DNA of 64,000 nucleotides from Deinandra increscens subsp. villosa (Eukaryota > Streptophyta > Magnoliopsida > Asterales > Asteraceae): contig JBCNJP010000006.1 of assembly GCA_039602395.1 (NCBI GenBank), forward strand, positions 49,405,787 through 49,469,786, given 5' to 3'. Below the pieces are notes generated by a model. The model saw nothing but the letters and a program-made list of their open reading frames with translations, was not told where the DNA came from and did no database searches. Position numbers and translations under genes: made by a program. Shown piece after piece: positions 12,377 to 23,518 of this stretch (position 1 is the stretch's first letter; each line of letters starts with the position of its first letter).

Positions 12377-14486
12377 TTAGCACAGAACATCAAAACAACC
12401 TCCCGAACCATCCGGAGGCTTTGATTTCACATCTTTATGCCCAAAACTACCGGTTTTCATCCGGTTCTCCTCCTCCCAACTACCTACCAACTTCCTAATC
12501 CTTAAAGCAACAAAATTTAGTAACTCCAACAACATCTTAACCTTCCAATGTTTAAATCGACCCGGTAGAAACTTAATTTTTCCTAGAAAACTCAATCCCG
12601 GGTCACTTTCACTAACAACCACCAATAATCTCCCCACACTTGGCCTAAACTCTATATCATCACTCAAAACACCTAGATCACCAAGCGTGGCCTTTCTAGC
12701 TACCTCTTCAACTATCAACTCACTATCCACACTCACTAACCCTCCGGGTTCTCCTAATGGGTCACCTAGCACCTCCTTAACTAACTCAACTAACCCGGAG
12801 TCCTCCCCACACTTATTCTCTATCACCACTTCATCCTTAACTTCTTTAACTACCTCACCGGGTTTCCCTAATGGGTCAAAAATTACATTCTTATCAACTA
12901 ACCCAACTAACCCCCTGGTGTTCTCCCCACACTTATTCTCCTCAACCTCTTCATCATCTAACCGATTACCTACCACCACTAGGTCTATGAACGACATCAA
13001 AGTACCTATCAAGCACAACGATTTGGTGCCACTATCCTCATGTCTAACTACCTTAAACATGACACTCTCATTATCAACCCTTAGAGTTATGGTACCCTCA
13101 AAACCATCCACTAAAGCACGGGCGGTCCTAAGAAAGGGCCTACCTAGAATCAAAGGGCAACTAGGGTCATAATCACTATCAACTACCACAAAGTCTATAG
13201 GGAACAAAAATTTATCAACTTTCACAAGCACATTTTCCACTATACCCTTGGGTCTCACTACAGATTTGTCAGCTAAAGATATGTTCATGCAAGTAGGTGC
13301 TAACTCTCCTAATCCTAAGTGCTCAAAAACAGAAAAAGGCATACATTTATCGAGGCACCTAGATCAGCCAAAGCATAAGTAACAGAAGAACTACCAAAAA
13401 TGCAAGGAATTGTGAAAATCCCCGGATCGTTTAATTTCTTAGGTAATTTATTCTGAAACACGGCCGAACAATTTGCATCAAGAGTTTTATCAGATAAAGC
13501 TTCCAGTTTCTTCTTACTACTTAGCATATCCTTCAAAAACTTTGCATACTTAGGCATCTTATTTATAACTTCAGTAAACGGTAATGTGATCCTAAGTTGC
13601 CTAAGAATATCAAGAAACTGACCATACTCTTGCGCATTCTTCTGTTGAACTAGACGTTCGGGATACGGCACACGCTTCAAATCTTCTGCTGTAATCGGTT
13701 GACTCGCGAACCGGACTCTCTTTTTCTCTTTCGCCGCCGGCGGCTTCTTCACAACCTCAGCCTCGACGTTTGGTGCGGTACTTGCTGGCGTCACGCTCGG
13801 ATGCACCCTCCCGTCAGGCGTCTCTAATTCGATCTCCTCCTCAACTACCGCCGGTGATAGACTCTACAGAACTCTCCCGCTCCTAGTGGTAATGTCATTG
13901 ACATTTCCGTTGGGGTTTTTGTACGTGCTACCAGAAAATTAACCCCCGCAGGAATTCAGCTCCTTGAGCTGTTTCGCAATGTCGCCCACCGAACGCTGTA
14001 AATTCAAGAAAGAAGCTTGCTGATTCCTCAATAACGTGTCATGCTCCATCAGCTTCTTCTGGGTAGCCTCATCTCGCGTCACTATCTGCTGCAGGATCTG
14101 GGTCTGGTTATCTATAAGCTCCCTCACCTCCTTAAAACTCGACCCGTCATCTCCTCCACCATAGTTATTCCTCGGTGGAAAACCAGGTGGGTTTCCTCCC
14201 TCTCGCCATCCTGAATTCTGGCCACTCCTCCACCCGGACTGGAAAAAATTACCGAACTGGTTTCGGTTTCCAATATAGTCAACTTGCTCAGCGGGAGCAA
14301 GCGGGCAGTCTCGGGTGTCGTGAGGACCTCTACACATCTCACATTTGGCATTGATATGGAGTTTGATTTCTTCTAAAGCCCTATAGATGTTCTCTAACTC
14401 CTTAGGCGTCATGGTCTCTAAGCCAATGTGACTGACACTCCGGGTAGATGTAGAAGGTGCAAGTGATCTAGTCGGGGCCAAGGTGG
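12377..14486 (-). pseudogene. Element B: gag C-terminus, retropepsin and a long acidic tail
   Basis: Continuing leftwards from the copia C1 insertion: a CCHC knuckle (CEMCRGPHDTRDCP, ~14320), a coiled-coil-like stretch (13960-14130), then the Athila/Tat pre-protease segment (RVPYPERLVQQKNAQEYG and LPKKLNDPGIFTIPC). The retropepsin has ALADLGASIN, with D-L-G in place of D-S/T-G as in many Tat/Athila members, and PLILGRPFLRTARALVDG. A stop at ~13939 and a one-base shift near 13345 break the frame. Instead of running into RT, the last frame (13342-12377) continues ~190 codons of acidic sequence containing two imperfect repeats (ENKCGE...GLV...DPLGxPG) and then ends. I do not recognise this tail. 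Confidence 0.8.
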
Positions 14487-15638
14487 TGTTGGAAATAGAG
14501 TGTCCTGACCCGAAAAATTAACGAACCTGACCGATATTGACCCGTAAGAGTTACACCCGGGTCAACGGACTATTAAATCTAATTAATTGTTAATTAGTAT
14601 TAAACGAACTAAATGGTGAATTAAATAAATATTTTTTATTTATTTAATTAAACGACAAAATTTATCGGTTCAGAATTACTCGCTAAATAAAAGACGGACC
14701 GATCAGCTGTTACCGGATTAACAGACTGATCGGTTGGTGGATTAAATGGGAATCGCGACTGGGCCCAGTCCGTCAGGCCTCGGTCCGGGATTTTATATTA
14801 AAAGAAAGAGGGAGGAGGTGGATTGGAACATAAGTCAAAAAACCTAACTCCTCCCCCTCTCTCTGCGCCGATCCGAAGCCGAAGCCCCCCCCCCCCCCCG
14901 CCGTCGCCGCTCCTCCGACCACCACCTCCACCGCAGCCTCCTTGTGATCTCCGATCGATCCCCGTCTTGCCAGTATCTACGCCCGACTCGAAAGCGAAGC
15001 CGTCGCAGCCCGAGCCGAAGCCGCAGCCCGAGCCGCCGCTTCCTCCGCGCCACCACGCGACCACCGACTGGTGGTCCTCGCGCTGCCGGCGCAACCGAGG
15101 ACACCGCGTCCGATTCCGTCGTCGTGGCCCGCGCCTTTGTACCCGTCGGCTACCGCCACCGTGTCACCTCCGGTCACCGGTGACGCGATCATCATGGGGA
15201 CCGTTCCGGTCACCATTCCGACGGAGAAAGTTTTGTCACCTCCACCGGTGGTATCCCTACCACCGCCGCCGCCACTACCGCCGCCGTCGCCCATGGCCGC
15301 CGCCGCTGATGCCGCCGTTGACGATTTATCTCGAAGGTTCGAGTCAGACGTCACAGTTCGTCCTAGCGCGAGCCTGTTGAATCCGGGTGTCTCGAGCGGT
15401 TGCTCGGATCCCGCCAAGGTATATCTAATCCGTTAGATATTTAATTTGATTGTTTATTTATTTATTTTGAATAAATATATTTATGTGTTTGTCGTGTCGG
15501 TGATTGATCCTGTTACAGTTGCGTCCGCGTTTTAATTCGTTTCCGCTGCCAAATTAATTTAGAATTAATTTAATTATTAAATCGATTTTAATAAAAAAAG
15601 TAAAATCGGTAACCCGGATCCCACTATAAAAACCAACA
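14487..15638 (+). repeat. 5' LTR of copia C1
   Basis: 1152 bp, TGTTGG...CCAACA. An AT-rich start is followed by a very GC-rich pyrimidine/CCG-rich block (14850-15420) and an AT-rich end. Open frames in the GC-rich block (for example 14823-15380) are proline/arginine-rich low-complexity readings and not genes. It is nearly identical to 21522-22656 apart from scattered substitutions and small indels. Confidence 0.95.
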
Positions 15639-15639
15639 G

Positions 15640-15651
15640 TGGTATCAGAGC
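15640..15651 (+). promoter_or_regulatory. Primer-binding site of copia C1
   Basis: TGGTATCAGAGC begins two bases after the 5' LTR. It is the standard copia site complementary to the 3' end of initiator Met-tRNA, where reverse transcription starts. Confidence 0.95.
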
Positions 15652-16836
15652 CATTATCACCGCGCGCAAACCATAACTGGTCTTTTTCGTAACCGGTAGT
15701 TCGCAATTTCGACTTAAATCCAAATTGCGAATTAGAATTAATTTAATTATTTATTTTAATTCTAAGTAATTATTTATTGTGTGTTACGGCCGACCCCTCT
15801 ATATTTTACATGTGTGTATATGTATTTGGCGTGATTTGTCATTCTCTGTTTTGGCCCAATTGGTTGTTTTTGAATTTTGTTTTTTTGGACCCGGTTTTAG
15901 GGTTTCAAAGTTGTACAAATTTAGAGCTATTTTACTAGAAGTAGTTTTAGTAATTGTAAACTTGTATGTAACCAAAAGTCGAAGACTGGACACGCGCAAG
16001 AGGGATGTCAAAGCAAGTGGGGGCTGAACTGGATTCAAGATCGCACAGAGTTGCCATCTCGGTCGTTTATCATTCTATTAATTTATTTATTTTTAAATTG
16101 TCCCTTATGATCTCGCTTGTATGGCTCGAGCGAGATCAAGACCTTATGCCGTTTTACACACAATATGCCATTCGCGACAACTTAGTAATTTTTAATTAGG
16201 TTAAATTAATTTACTAGTCCCGAGTGGTGATAGGGTTTTATCGTTCGTGTCTAACGGTAATTAAATATTGAAAGTAATTAATATCCCTATATGGTAATTC
16301 TTAAAACTGATAGTTCGTGCCATCCTATCTCAAGTCGAACTTGGAACGTATTGGCCGGAGCATCAGTGTTGGAGTATTTCAACACCGCACTTGGTGCCGA
16401 GGGTACCTTCTAAGGTGAGGACATTGGAGTATTTCAACACCGTGTCATCACATCGACCATTTAGGATTACTATCGCTTTAAACGTTATGTTCGTGGTGTT
16501 GGAGTATTTCAACACCGCATCACGGATGTATATTGCTAAAGTGGGCACGGATGAGGCTAAATGTATCGCAAAATACAATTGTATGTATATAGCGGCCTCA
16601 TACCCAGAGTTGTGACTTGAGTCTCACAATTGACCATCGTTGTCAGTATGTTTACACGACTTTGCTCCTGAGGCTCATTTGGCGGTCTCAAGTAATGTCG
16701 TCTAAACGAATTCTCGATTTCTTAAAAATAAACCTTACCAACTTATTTTTAAAAGAAATATAAACATCGAAAATACTGATTAAATTTACTTTGCTTATTT
16801 CAGAAGGCTAAAGAAAACTCACCTCCATTAAGTTCA
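15652..16836 (+). other. Leader of copia C1
   Basis: About 1.2 kb of untranslated leader between the primer site and the gag ATG. It has no convincing coding region; its notable content is a triplicated motif at 16366-16516. Confidence 0.7.
16366..16516 (+). repeat. Three copies of a near-palindromic leader motif
   Basis: TTGGAGTATTTCAACACC occurs at about 16369-16386, 16424-16441 and 16499-16516. The first and third are extended by GTG/GGTG on the left, so GGTGTTG can pair with CAACACC. Spacing is 55 and 75 bp and the sequence between copies is unrelated, so this is not a simple tandem array. Confidence 0.9.
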
Positions 16837-19800
16837 ATGGTACAACTCGACCCCTTCACTGAGACTAGCTTTCTCGCATGGCAGACCACCCTAAGGAATC
16901 TTTTAAGGCTCTTCGGGAAACTCTATGTCATTGACCGACCTATCGCGAGTATTCCATCTTACTTGTTAAATGAGAACTCGCGATCTGAGCTCAAAAAGCA
17001 CACTGACGATGATAAGGACGTCACTGACCTGATGTTATCTAGCATGACTCAGGATTATCGGTACAATTTCATGGGGATGTCTGCTTATGACATCATTCGT
17101 AAACTCAAGGATTTATTTGAGTTAAGTCAGAGGACTGAGCGAGCCAATGCACTTTCACAATTCGTGAACTGCTCTATGGCTAAAGACTCCTCTCCATACG
17201 ATCATGTCATGCTGATGAAAGCGTATCGCGACAGGCTGATCGACCTTAGCTACTCCATCTCTGACGGGATGGCTCTTGATGTAGTACTCAGATCTTTGCC
17301 TGAACATTATCGTATTCTTGCGATTAATTGTTCAGCTCAGTCGATCAAGGAGGTTATTCCGTTGATACCCAACGTGAAGATCAGGACCACGCCAGACGTG
17401 CTCAGAGTTGCTAATACAAAGATCTCCAAAGCCGAGAAGGTTAAAGAAGGCAAAGGCAAGAAACCACAGGTGCAGCCTCCCGAGGAGCGCCTGTGCTATG
17501 AGTGCAACAAAATGGGACACTGGCGTCGCAACTGTCCTGTTTATCTTGCGAAGCTGAAGATGACCAAGAACCCTAATAAGGGTTGCTCATCAGGTATGTC
17601 AATAAATGTTATTGAACTTTTCACTGTTTCCTCCAGTTCATAGGTATTTGATACTGGATGTGGTTATCACATTGTTAATGTTTTGCAGGAACCTGAGAAG
17701 TGGAAGAAGACAGAACGAGGCTGCATGGACCTCATCGTTGGTGACGGGAAGAGGGTCCCAGTACTTGCTGCTGGCACTTATTCTTTTTCATGCTCTTTTG
17801 GCCTTGTAGTTAATTTGATTAACTGTTTATATGCACCTGGTTTATCCAGAAACATTATTTATGTCTCTTCATTGTTTGAACAAGGATTTCGGTATAAATT
17901 TAATGGAAATGTGATTTCTGCTTACCTTAATAATATCTTTTATTTCGAGGCTAAACCTCGACATGGAATATATGAGATAGATGTTCAAACAAACGACCAA
18001 CTCTATCATGTTTCTAAAAGAAACAAAGCTGACAGTAACGAATCCTCGTTATGGCACCATAGACTTGGTCACATAAGCAAGGCCCGCATTAAGAAGTTGC
18101 AAACTGCTGGCATTCTCGAATCCCAAGATGCAGATTCCTTCGATGAGTGCGAGTCGTGCTTATCTGGTAAATTAACCAAGTCACCCTTCACCCACGCAGG
18201 TGAACGGGCCCAAGGCTTGTTAGGCATTATTCACACCGACATGTGTGGACCCTTTCGAACCGAGACGAGAAATCGTGAACGGTACTTCGTGACTTTCATC
18301 GATGACTACAGCAGATATTCCTACGTCTATCTGATGAAACACAAACATGAAACCTTTGAAAAGTTCAAAGAGTTTCAAAACGAAGTACAAAATCAGCTTA
18401 CTCGAACTATTAAAATACTTCGATCCAATAGAGGCGGTGAATACCTAAGCACTGAATTCCTGAATCATCTAAAGGAATGTGGAATCGTTTCACAACCTAC
18501 TCCACCTGGAACACCCCAGTTAAATGGCGTTAGTGAAAGGAGGAATCGAACTCTGCTTAACATGGTTCGATCGATGATGTGCAGGACGACCTTGCCACAT
18601 TCCTTTTGGGGATATGCCATCTTAACCGCTGCTCGCCTAATAAATCTGGCACCGACCAAGAAAGTAGGGAAGACCCCATATGAGATATGGCATGGTTCTC
18701 TTCCTAAATTATCATACCTCAGGGTATGGGGATGTGATGCTTATGTCGCCAGTGAATCTGACAATAAGCTCGATCCCCGAGGCGAAAAGGTAACTTTCGT
18801 TGGATACTATTGTAATACCGGATATTACTTTTACCATCCAGATGCAAACACAGTTTCCATCAAAAGGAAAGGTAAAGTCCTTCAGAAAGAATTTCTTGCT
18901 CGAGGAACAAATAGTGATCCAGTGGATCTTGAAGAAATTCGAGATACACCTAACCCTGAGACGGTCGCTGTGTCTGACCGACAAGTTGTTGTCGCACCAT
19001 CAGACCCAAACACAAGCACAAGCGTTCGTAGGAGCGAAAGAACACGATATGAACCTGATAGATACCTTGGATATCATGAGGCCTTCGACGTTCTGTTAAT
19101 AGCTGATTCTAACGATGAACCTATTAACTACAAAGCTGCTATGTCAGATCCGGAATCTGATAAATGGCTTGAAGCCATGAACGCTGAGATGCAATCCATG
19201 CGTGACAATCACGTCTGGGACTTGATTGAGCTACCCCCCAGCACACGGGCAGTAGGGAGCAAGTGGATCTTTAAAAGAAAAACTGACATGCTTGGAAATG
19301 TGCAAACCTACAAGGCACGACTTGTAGCGAAAGGTTTCACTCAAACCCAAGGGATTGACTATGATGAGACTTTTTCGCCCGTTGTCATGATCAAATCGAT
19401 CAGGATTCTCCTTGCCATAGCCGCATACCATGACTATGAGATATGGCAAATGGACGTTAAAACCGCCTTCCTGAACGGACAACTCGAAGAGGATGTCTAC
19501 ATGGTTCAGCCTGATGGTTTTGTCGATCCAGAGAATCCAAACAAGGTTTGCAAGCTAAGCAAGTCCATTTATGGACTCAAGCAAGCATCTCGAAACTGGA
19601 ATCTTCGTTTTGATCAAAAGGTCAAAGAGTTTGGTTTTGATCAAAATAAAGATGAGCCTTGTGTTTACAGAAAGGCAAGTGGGAGCGCTGTATCATTTCT
19701 CGTACTGTACGTGGACGATATACTGAACATAGGAAACAACATACCCATGCTTAACGATGTTAAGAAATGGCTTTCATCTTGTTTCGCTATGAAAGACCTT

Positions 19801-20700
19801 GGAGAAGCCGCTTACATTCTGGGAATTAAAATTCACAGAGATTGATCTAAGCGCCTTTTGGGACTCAGTCAAAACACATACGTTGATAAGATCATAGCTC
19901 GGTTCAACATGAGCAATTCCAAGAAGGGAACCGTTCCCATGACTAAGGGAACAATCTTGGACAAATCTCAAGCACCTAAAACGGAGCGCGAGATAAGCCA
20001 AATGGCATCGATCCCATTTGCCTCTGCTATTGGATCTATCATGTATTCCATGCTCTGCACACGACCGGATGTCTCGTATGCATTGAGCGTGACAAGTCGG
20101 TACCAACAGACGCCAGGACTAGCTCACTGGACGGCTGTAAAGAACATACTAAAATACTTGAGAAACACCACTGATATGTTTCTCGTATACGGAGGTGTTG
20201 ATGAAGAGCTCACTGTAAGATGTTACACTGACGCTAGTTTTCAGACTGACCGAGATGACTCTCGCTCACAGTCGGGATTCGTATTCACTCTTAACGGAGG
20301 GGCTGTTTCTTGGAGAAGCTCAAAACAGCCAGTAGTAGCTGATTCTACTACTGAATCCGAATACATAGCCGCCTCAGAAGCTGCTAAAGAAGTCATGTGG
20401 ATGAAGAAGTTCATATCCGATCTCGATGCTATGCCAAGTATCAGGCAGCCCATCGAGATGCTGTGCGATAACACAGGCACTATAGCTCAAACCAAAGAGC
20501 AAGGGTCTCATAAGAAGGCCAAGCACGTCCTGAGGAAATTCCACTACATAAGAGAAGTAGTCGACAAAAATGAAATCAAAATAAGCAAAGTACACACAGA
20601 TCAAAACTTAGCTGATCCCTTTACTAAGCCTATGACTCAGGAGACTCATATACGCCACAGAGAAGCGATAGGGCTTAGGTTAGCTAAAGACATGTTTTGA
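16837..20700 (+). pseudogene. Copia C1 gag-pol polyprotein, one frame broken by two stops
   Basis: A single frame of 1288 codons from ATG 16837 to TGA 20698-20700. Gag ends with a CCHC knuckle (C220-C233, CYECNKMGHWRRNC). Protease has DTG at codon 272. Integrase has D468 and E567, but the second catalytic Asp is Asn (codon 531, AAT at 18427, in RSNRGGEY). RT has YVDD at codons 958-961. RNase H has TDASF, TTESEYIA and a C-terminal DPFTKPM. In-frame stops are TAG at 17641 (codon 269) and TGA at 19843 (codon 1003). Otherwise the frame is intact, so inactivation looks recent. Both stops and the D-to-N change fit C-to-T or G-to-A transitions. Confidence 0.93.
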
Positions 20701-21510
20701 TTCGGTATTTGGATGTGTGAACACCAATAGTTATCTGTATTATTCTTATTCCATCTGATTTATGCAATAATGAATTACATAACTATGTTCAATATTTATA
20801 CGTTTAATCCATGGACAATAAGTTCTTGTCCTAAATGTCCATAGTCGATTAGTTAGTGGGAGCTATACTAAATTAAGACTATTGTGACTATTTGAGCCTT
20901 AAAGTTGTTTAACGTTCAAACTCACGGACCTCATTGGTGAATGACGTTGGACGTAACTCGCATCATGCAACGCAAACATGGAAGTCTTGCTTGCTTGATT
21001 AATGCATGCTCTAATGTATCCTTAGACCTGAGACGCATATTCGAACTCCCTTCTACTAAAGAACATTCTTTGATTATAGCCTAACGTTGTCGCGTAACTG
21101 CCAGCCATAACGGTTATTTTTGGGAATGGCTCTGAGGTTTAGTGGGAGCTGTATGCCTCAACAAGGGATTCTGTACTCTTGCTTCGGCAACAATTAGACA
21201 TAAAGGCGCCCTCGTTGGTTCCAAGTGATAAGTGTGAGGCCTCACCCAAACTTACTGTGTGTTTGTTGGATCACTTCGAATTGTATCGAGAACCAAAATC
21301 GATGTTTAAAATATGAGAGTCCATGTCTCATAATTCACCAATGTCTTATACAGAAAGGAACATATGACAATGAATGCACAAGTCATGAGTCTGCTTGATG
21401 GTCAATCAGATATACTTTGGCTGACGACTTAAAGTGTCAATATTAGTTGGTGTAGCCATGCATAGGTAGAGTGCCTCTGACTGCGCTCGTTAAACTGTCG
21501 CGTTCAGTCC
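20701..21510 (+). other. 3' untranslated region of copia C1
   Basis: About 800 bp between the polyprotein stop and the polypurine tract. No ORF or repeat of note was seen. Confidence 0.6.
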
Positions 21511-21521
21511 AAGTGGGAGAC
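21511..21521 (+). promoter_or_regulatory. Polypurine tract of copia C1
   Basis: AAGTGGGAGAC lies directly before the TG of the 3' LTR, at the position where plus-strand DNA synthesis is primed. Confidence 0.85.
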
Positions 21522-22656
21522 TGTTGAAAATAGAGTGTCCTGACCCAACAAATTAACGAACCCGACCGATATTGACCCGTAAGAGTTACACCCGGGTCAA
21601 CGGACTATTAAATCTAATTAATTGTTAATTAGTATTAAACGAACTAAATGGTGAATTAAATAAATATTAATTATTTATTTAATTAAAACGACAAAATTTA
21701 TCGGTTCAGAATTACTCGCTAAATAAAAGACGGACCGATCAGCTGTTACCGGATTAACAGACTGATCGGTTGGTGGATTAAATGGGAATCGCGACCGCGC
21801 CCAGTCCATCAGGCCCTGGTCCGCGATTTTATATTAAAAGAAAGAGGGAGGAGGTGGATTGGAACATAAGTCAAAAACCCTAACTCCTCCCCCTCTCTCT
21901 GCACCGATCCGAAGCCGAAGCCGCCCCCCGCCGCCGCCGCTCCTCTGACCGCCGCCACCACCTCCACCGCAGCCTCCTTGTGATCTCCGATGGATCCCCG
22001 TCTTGCCAGTATTTGCGCCCGACTCGAAAGCGAAGCCGTCGCAGCCCGAGCCGAAGCAGCAGCCCGAGCCGTCGACGCTTCCTCCGCGCCGCCCCGCGAC
22101 CACCGACCGGTGGTCCTCGCGCTGCCGGCGCAGCCGAGGACACCGCGTCCGATTCCGTCGTCGTGGCCCGCGCCTTTGTACCCGTCGGCTACCGCCACCG
22201 TGTCACCTCCGGTCACCGGTGACGCGATCATCGTGGGGACCGTTCCGGTCACCATTCCGACGGAGAAAGTTTTATCACCACCACTGGTGGTATCCCTACC
22301 ACCACCGCCGCCGCCCATGGCCGCCGCCGCCGATGCCGCCGTTGACGATTTATCTCGAAGGTTCGAGTCAGACGTCACAGTTCGTCCTAGCGCGAGCCCA
22401 TTGAATCCGGGTGTCTCAAGCGGTTGCTCGGATCCCGCTAAGGTATATCTAATCCGTTAGATATTTAATTTGATTATTTATTTATTTATTTTGAATAAAT
22501 ATATTTATGTGTTTGTCGTGTCGGTGATTGATCCTGTTACAATTGCGTCCGCGTTTTAATTCGTTTCCGCTGCCAAATTAATTTAGAATTAATTTAATTA
22601 TTAAATAGATTTTAATAAAAAAAGTAAAATCGGTAACCCGGATCCCACTGTAAAAC
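21522..22656 (+). repeat. 3' LTR of copia C1, truncated at its right end
   Basis: Matches 14487-15638 to about 22656 (CCCACTGTAAAAC) and then passes into element B gag without the final CCAACA. ORFs in its GC-rich part are low-complexity. Confidence 0.93.
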
Positions 22657-23339
22657 CCGTGTTGCGGACATTTGCTTAGAAGGGTGTTGAATCGTTCATA
22701 AGCGACCGAATAAGGCTCATCGGGGTCCATCCGAAAGGAGTGGATTTCCTCCCGAGTACGTGTAGCCTTGGCTGGAGGATGATATTTTTTAAGGAGTTTT
22801 AATTTCAGATCGTCCCAGGTGGCGATCGAATTAGGCGGAAGCGTCTCGAGCCACTCGGTGGCTCGAGAGGTAAGGGAGAATGGAAACAGACACAGATAGA
22901 TGGTATCGTTCGCGACTACCGTGAGTCCGAACATGTTGCAGATATGAATAAAGCGCGAGATATACGTCGGTGCATCTTCGTCTTCACGTCCTTGGAATTG
23001 GATGGAATTAGTGAGCACGTTTATGACGTGAGACGGAACTTGCCAATTGGTGGTGTTGGCAATGTTGGGTTGCGTGATGGTAAACCGAGCGTCGTTAACT
23101 CCGGCGCTGGCCTGCTCATGGACGGTGCGACGGGCGGGCATGGTGGTGAGATCAGGAAATGGGATAGGTTTAGTGTCGCGTGAGACGTGTGTGGAAGAAG
23201 TGGACGATTTCGAATGAGTGGTGGAGAGAATGAATGCCTCAAGTTCCGCGCGAAGTACGCGGAACCGTTCACGAATGTCCTTGTCGGGATCAGAAAGCGG
23301 TGTAAGTTCAGACGGACCTTGCAAACGCGTGTGTGGCAT
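22657..23339 (-). pseudogene. Element B gag, N-terminal part
   Basis: From ATG 23339 about 227 codons of a Ty3/gypsy Retrotrans_gag domain are open: ISRFIHICNMFGLT, LTSRATEWLETLPPNS, ATWDDLKLKLLKKYHPP and SVAYERFNTLLSKCPQHG. The reading stops at the C1 insertion; the following ~60 residues typical of Athila gags are missing before gag resumes at 14486. Confidence 0.88.
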
Positions 23340-23494
23340 AAAATGGAAGAAAGATAAAAATAAAAATTAGGAAAAATAAACTCCTAAAAACCTAGACTCG
23401 AAAGCAGAAAATCCTAAGACTCTAGACACGGAAAAACCTAAAAGACTCAAAATTTCCTAACAACGACCTAAGTTAATTATGCTATTGCCAAGTG

Positions 23495-23512
23495 TCTCCG
23501 GCAACGGCGCCA
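23495..23512 (-). promoter_or_regulatory. Primer-binding site of element B
   Basis: The minus strand reads TGGCGCCGTTGCCGGAG a few bases inside the 5' LTR, the form typical of plant Athila/Tat gypsy elements. I do not assign the primer tRNA. Confidence 0.75.
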
Positions 23513-23518
23513 AAAACT

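Larger units (their letters stand above)
14487..22656 (+). mobile_element. Ty1/copia retrotransposon C1 (innermost of the first nest)
   Basis: LTRs at 14487-15638 and 21522-~22656 enclose an iMet-type primer site, a single gag-pol reading frame (16837-20700) and a polypurine tract. It is inserted in gag of element B, on the opposite strand. The left end starts TGTTGG next to GGTGG. The right LTR stops about 6 bp short of the expected ACCAACA end and no duplication follows. B's gag also lacks roughly 60 codons across the site, so the right junction has been deleted. Copia lineage is not assigned. Confidence 0.92.

Noticed and set aside
12687..13172. 161-codon plus-strand Ser/Thr-rich ORF
   Set aside because: Antisense shadow of the element B protease and tail frame.
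14823..15436. Long overlapping ORFs in the GC-rich part of the C1 LTR (also 21809-22460)
   Set aside because: Low-complexity Pro/Arg/Ser/Gly readings open in several frames on both strands, inside an LTR; an effect of GC-rich composition.
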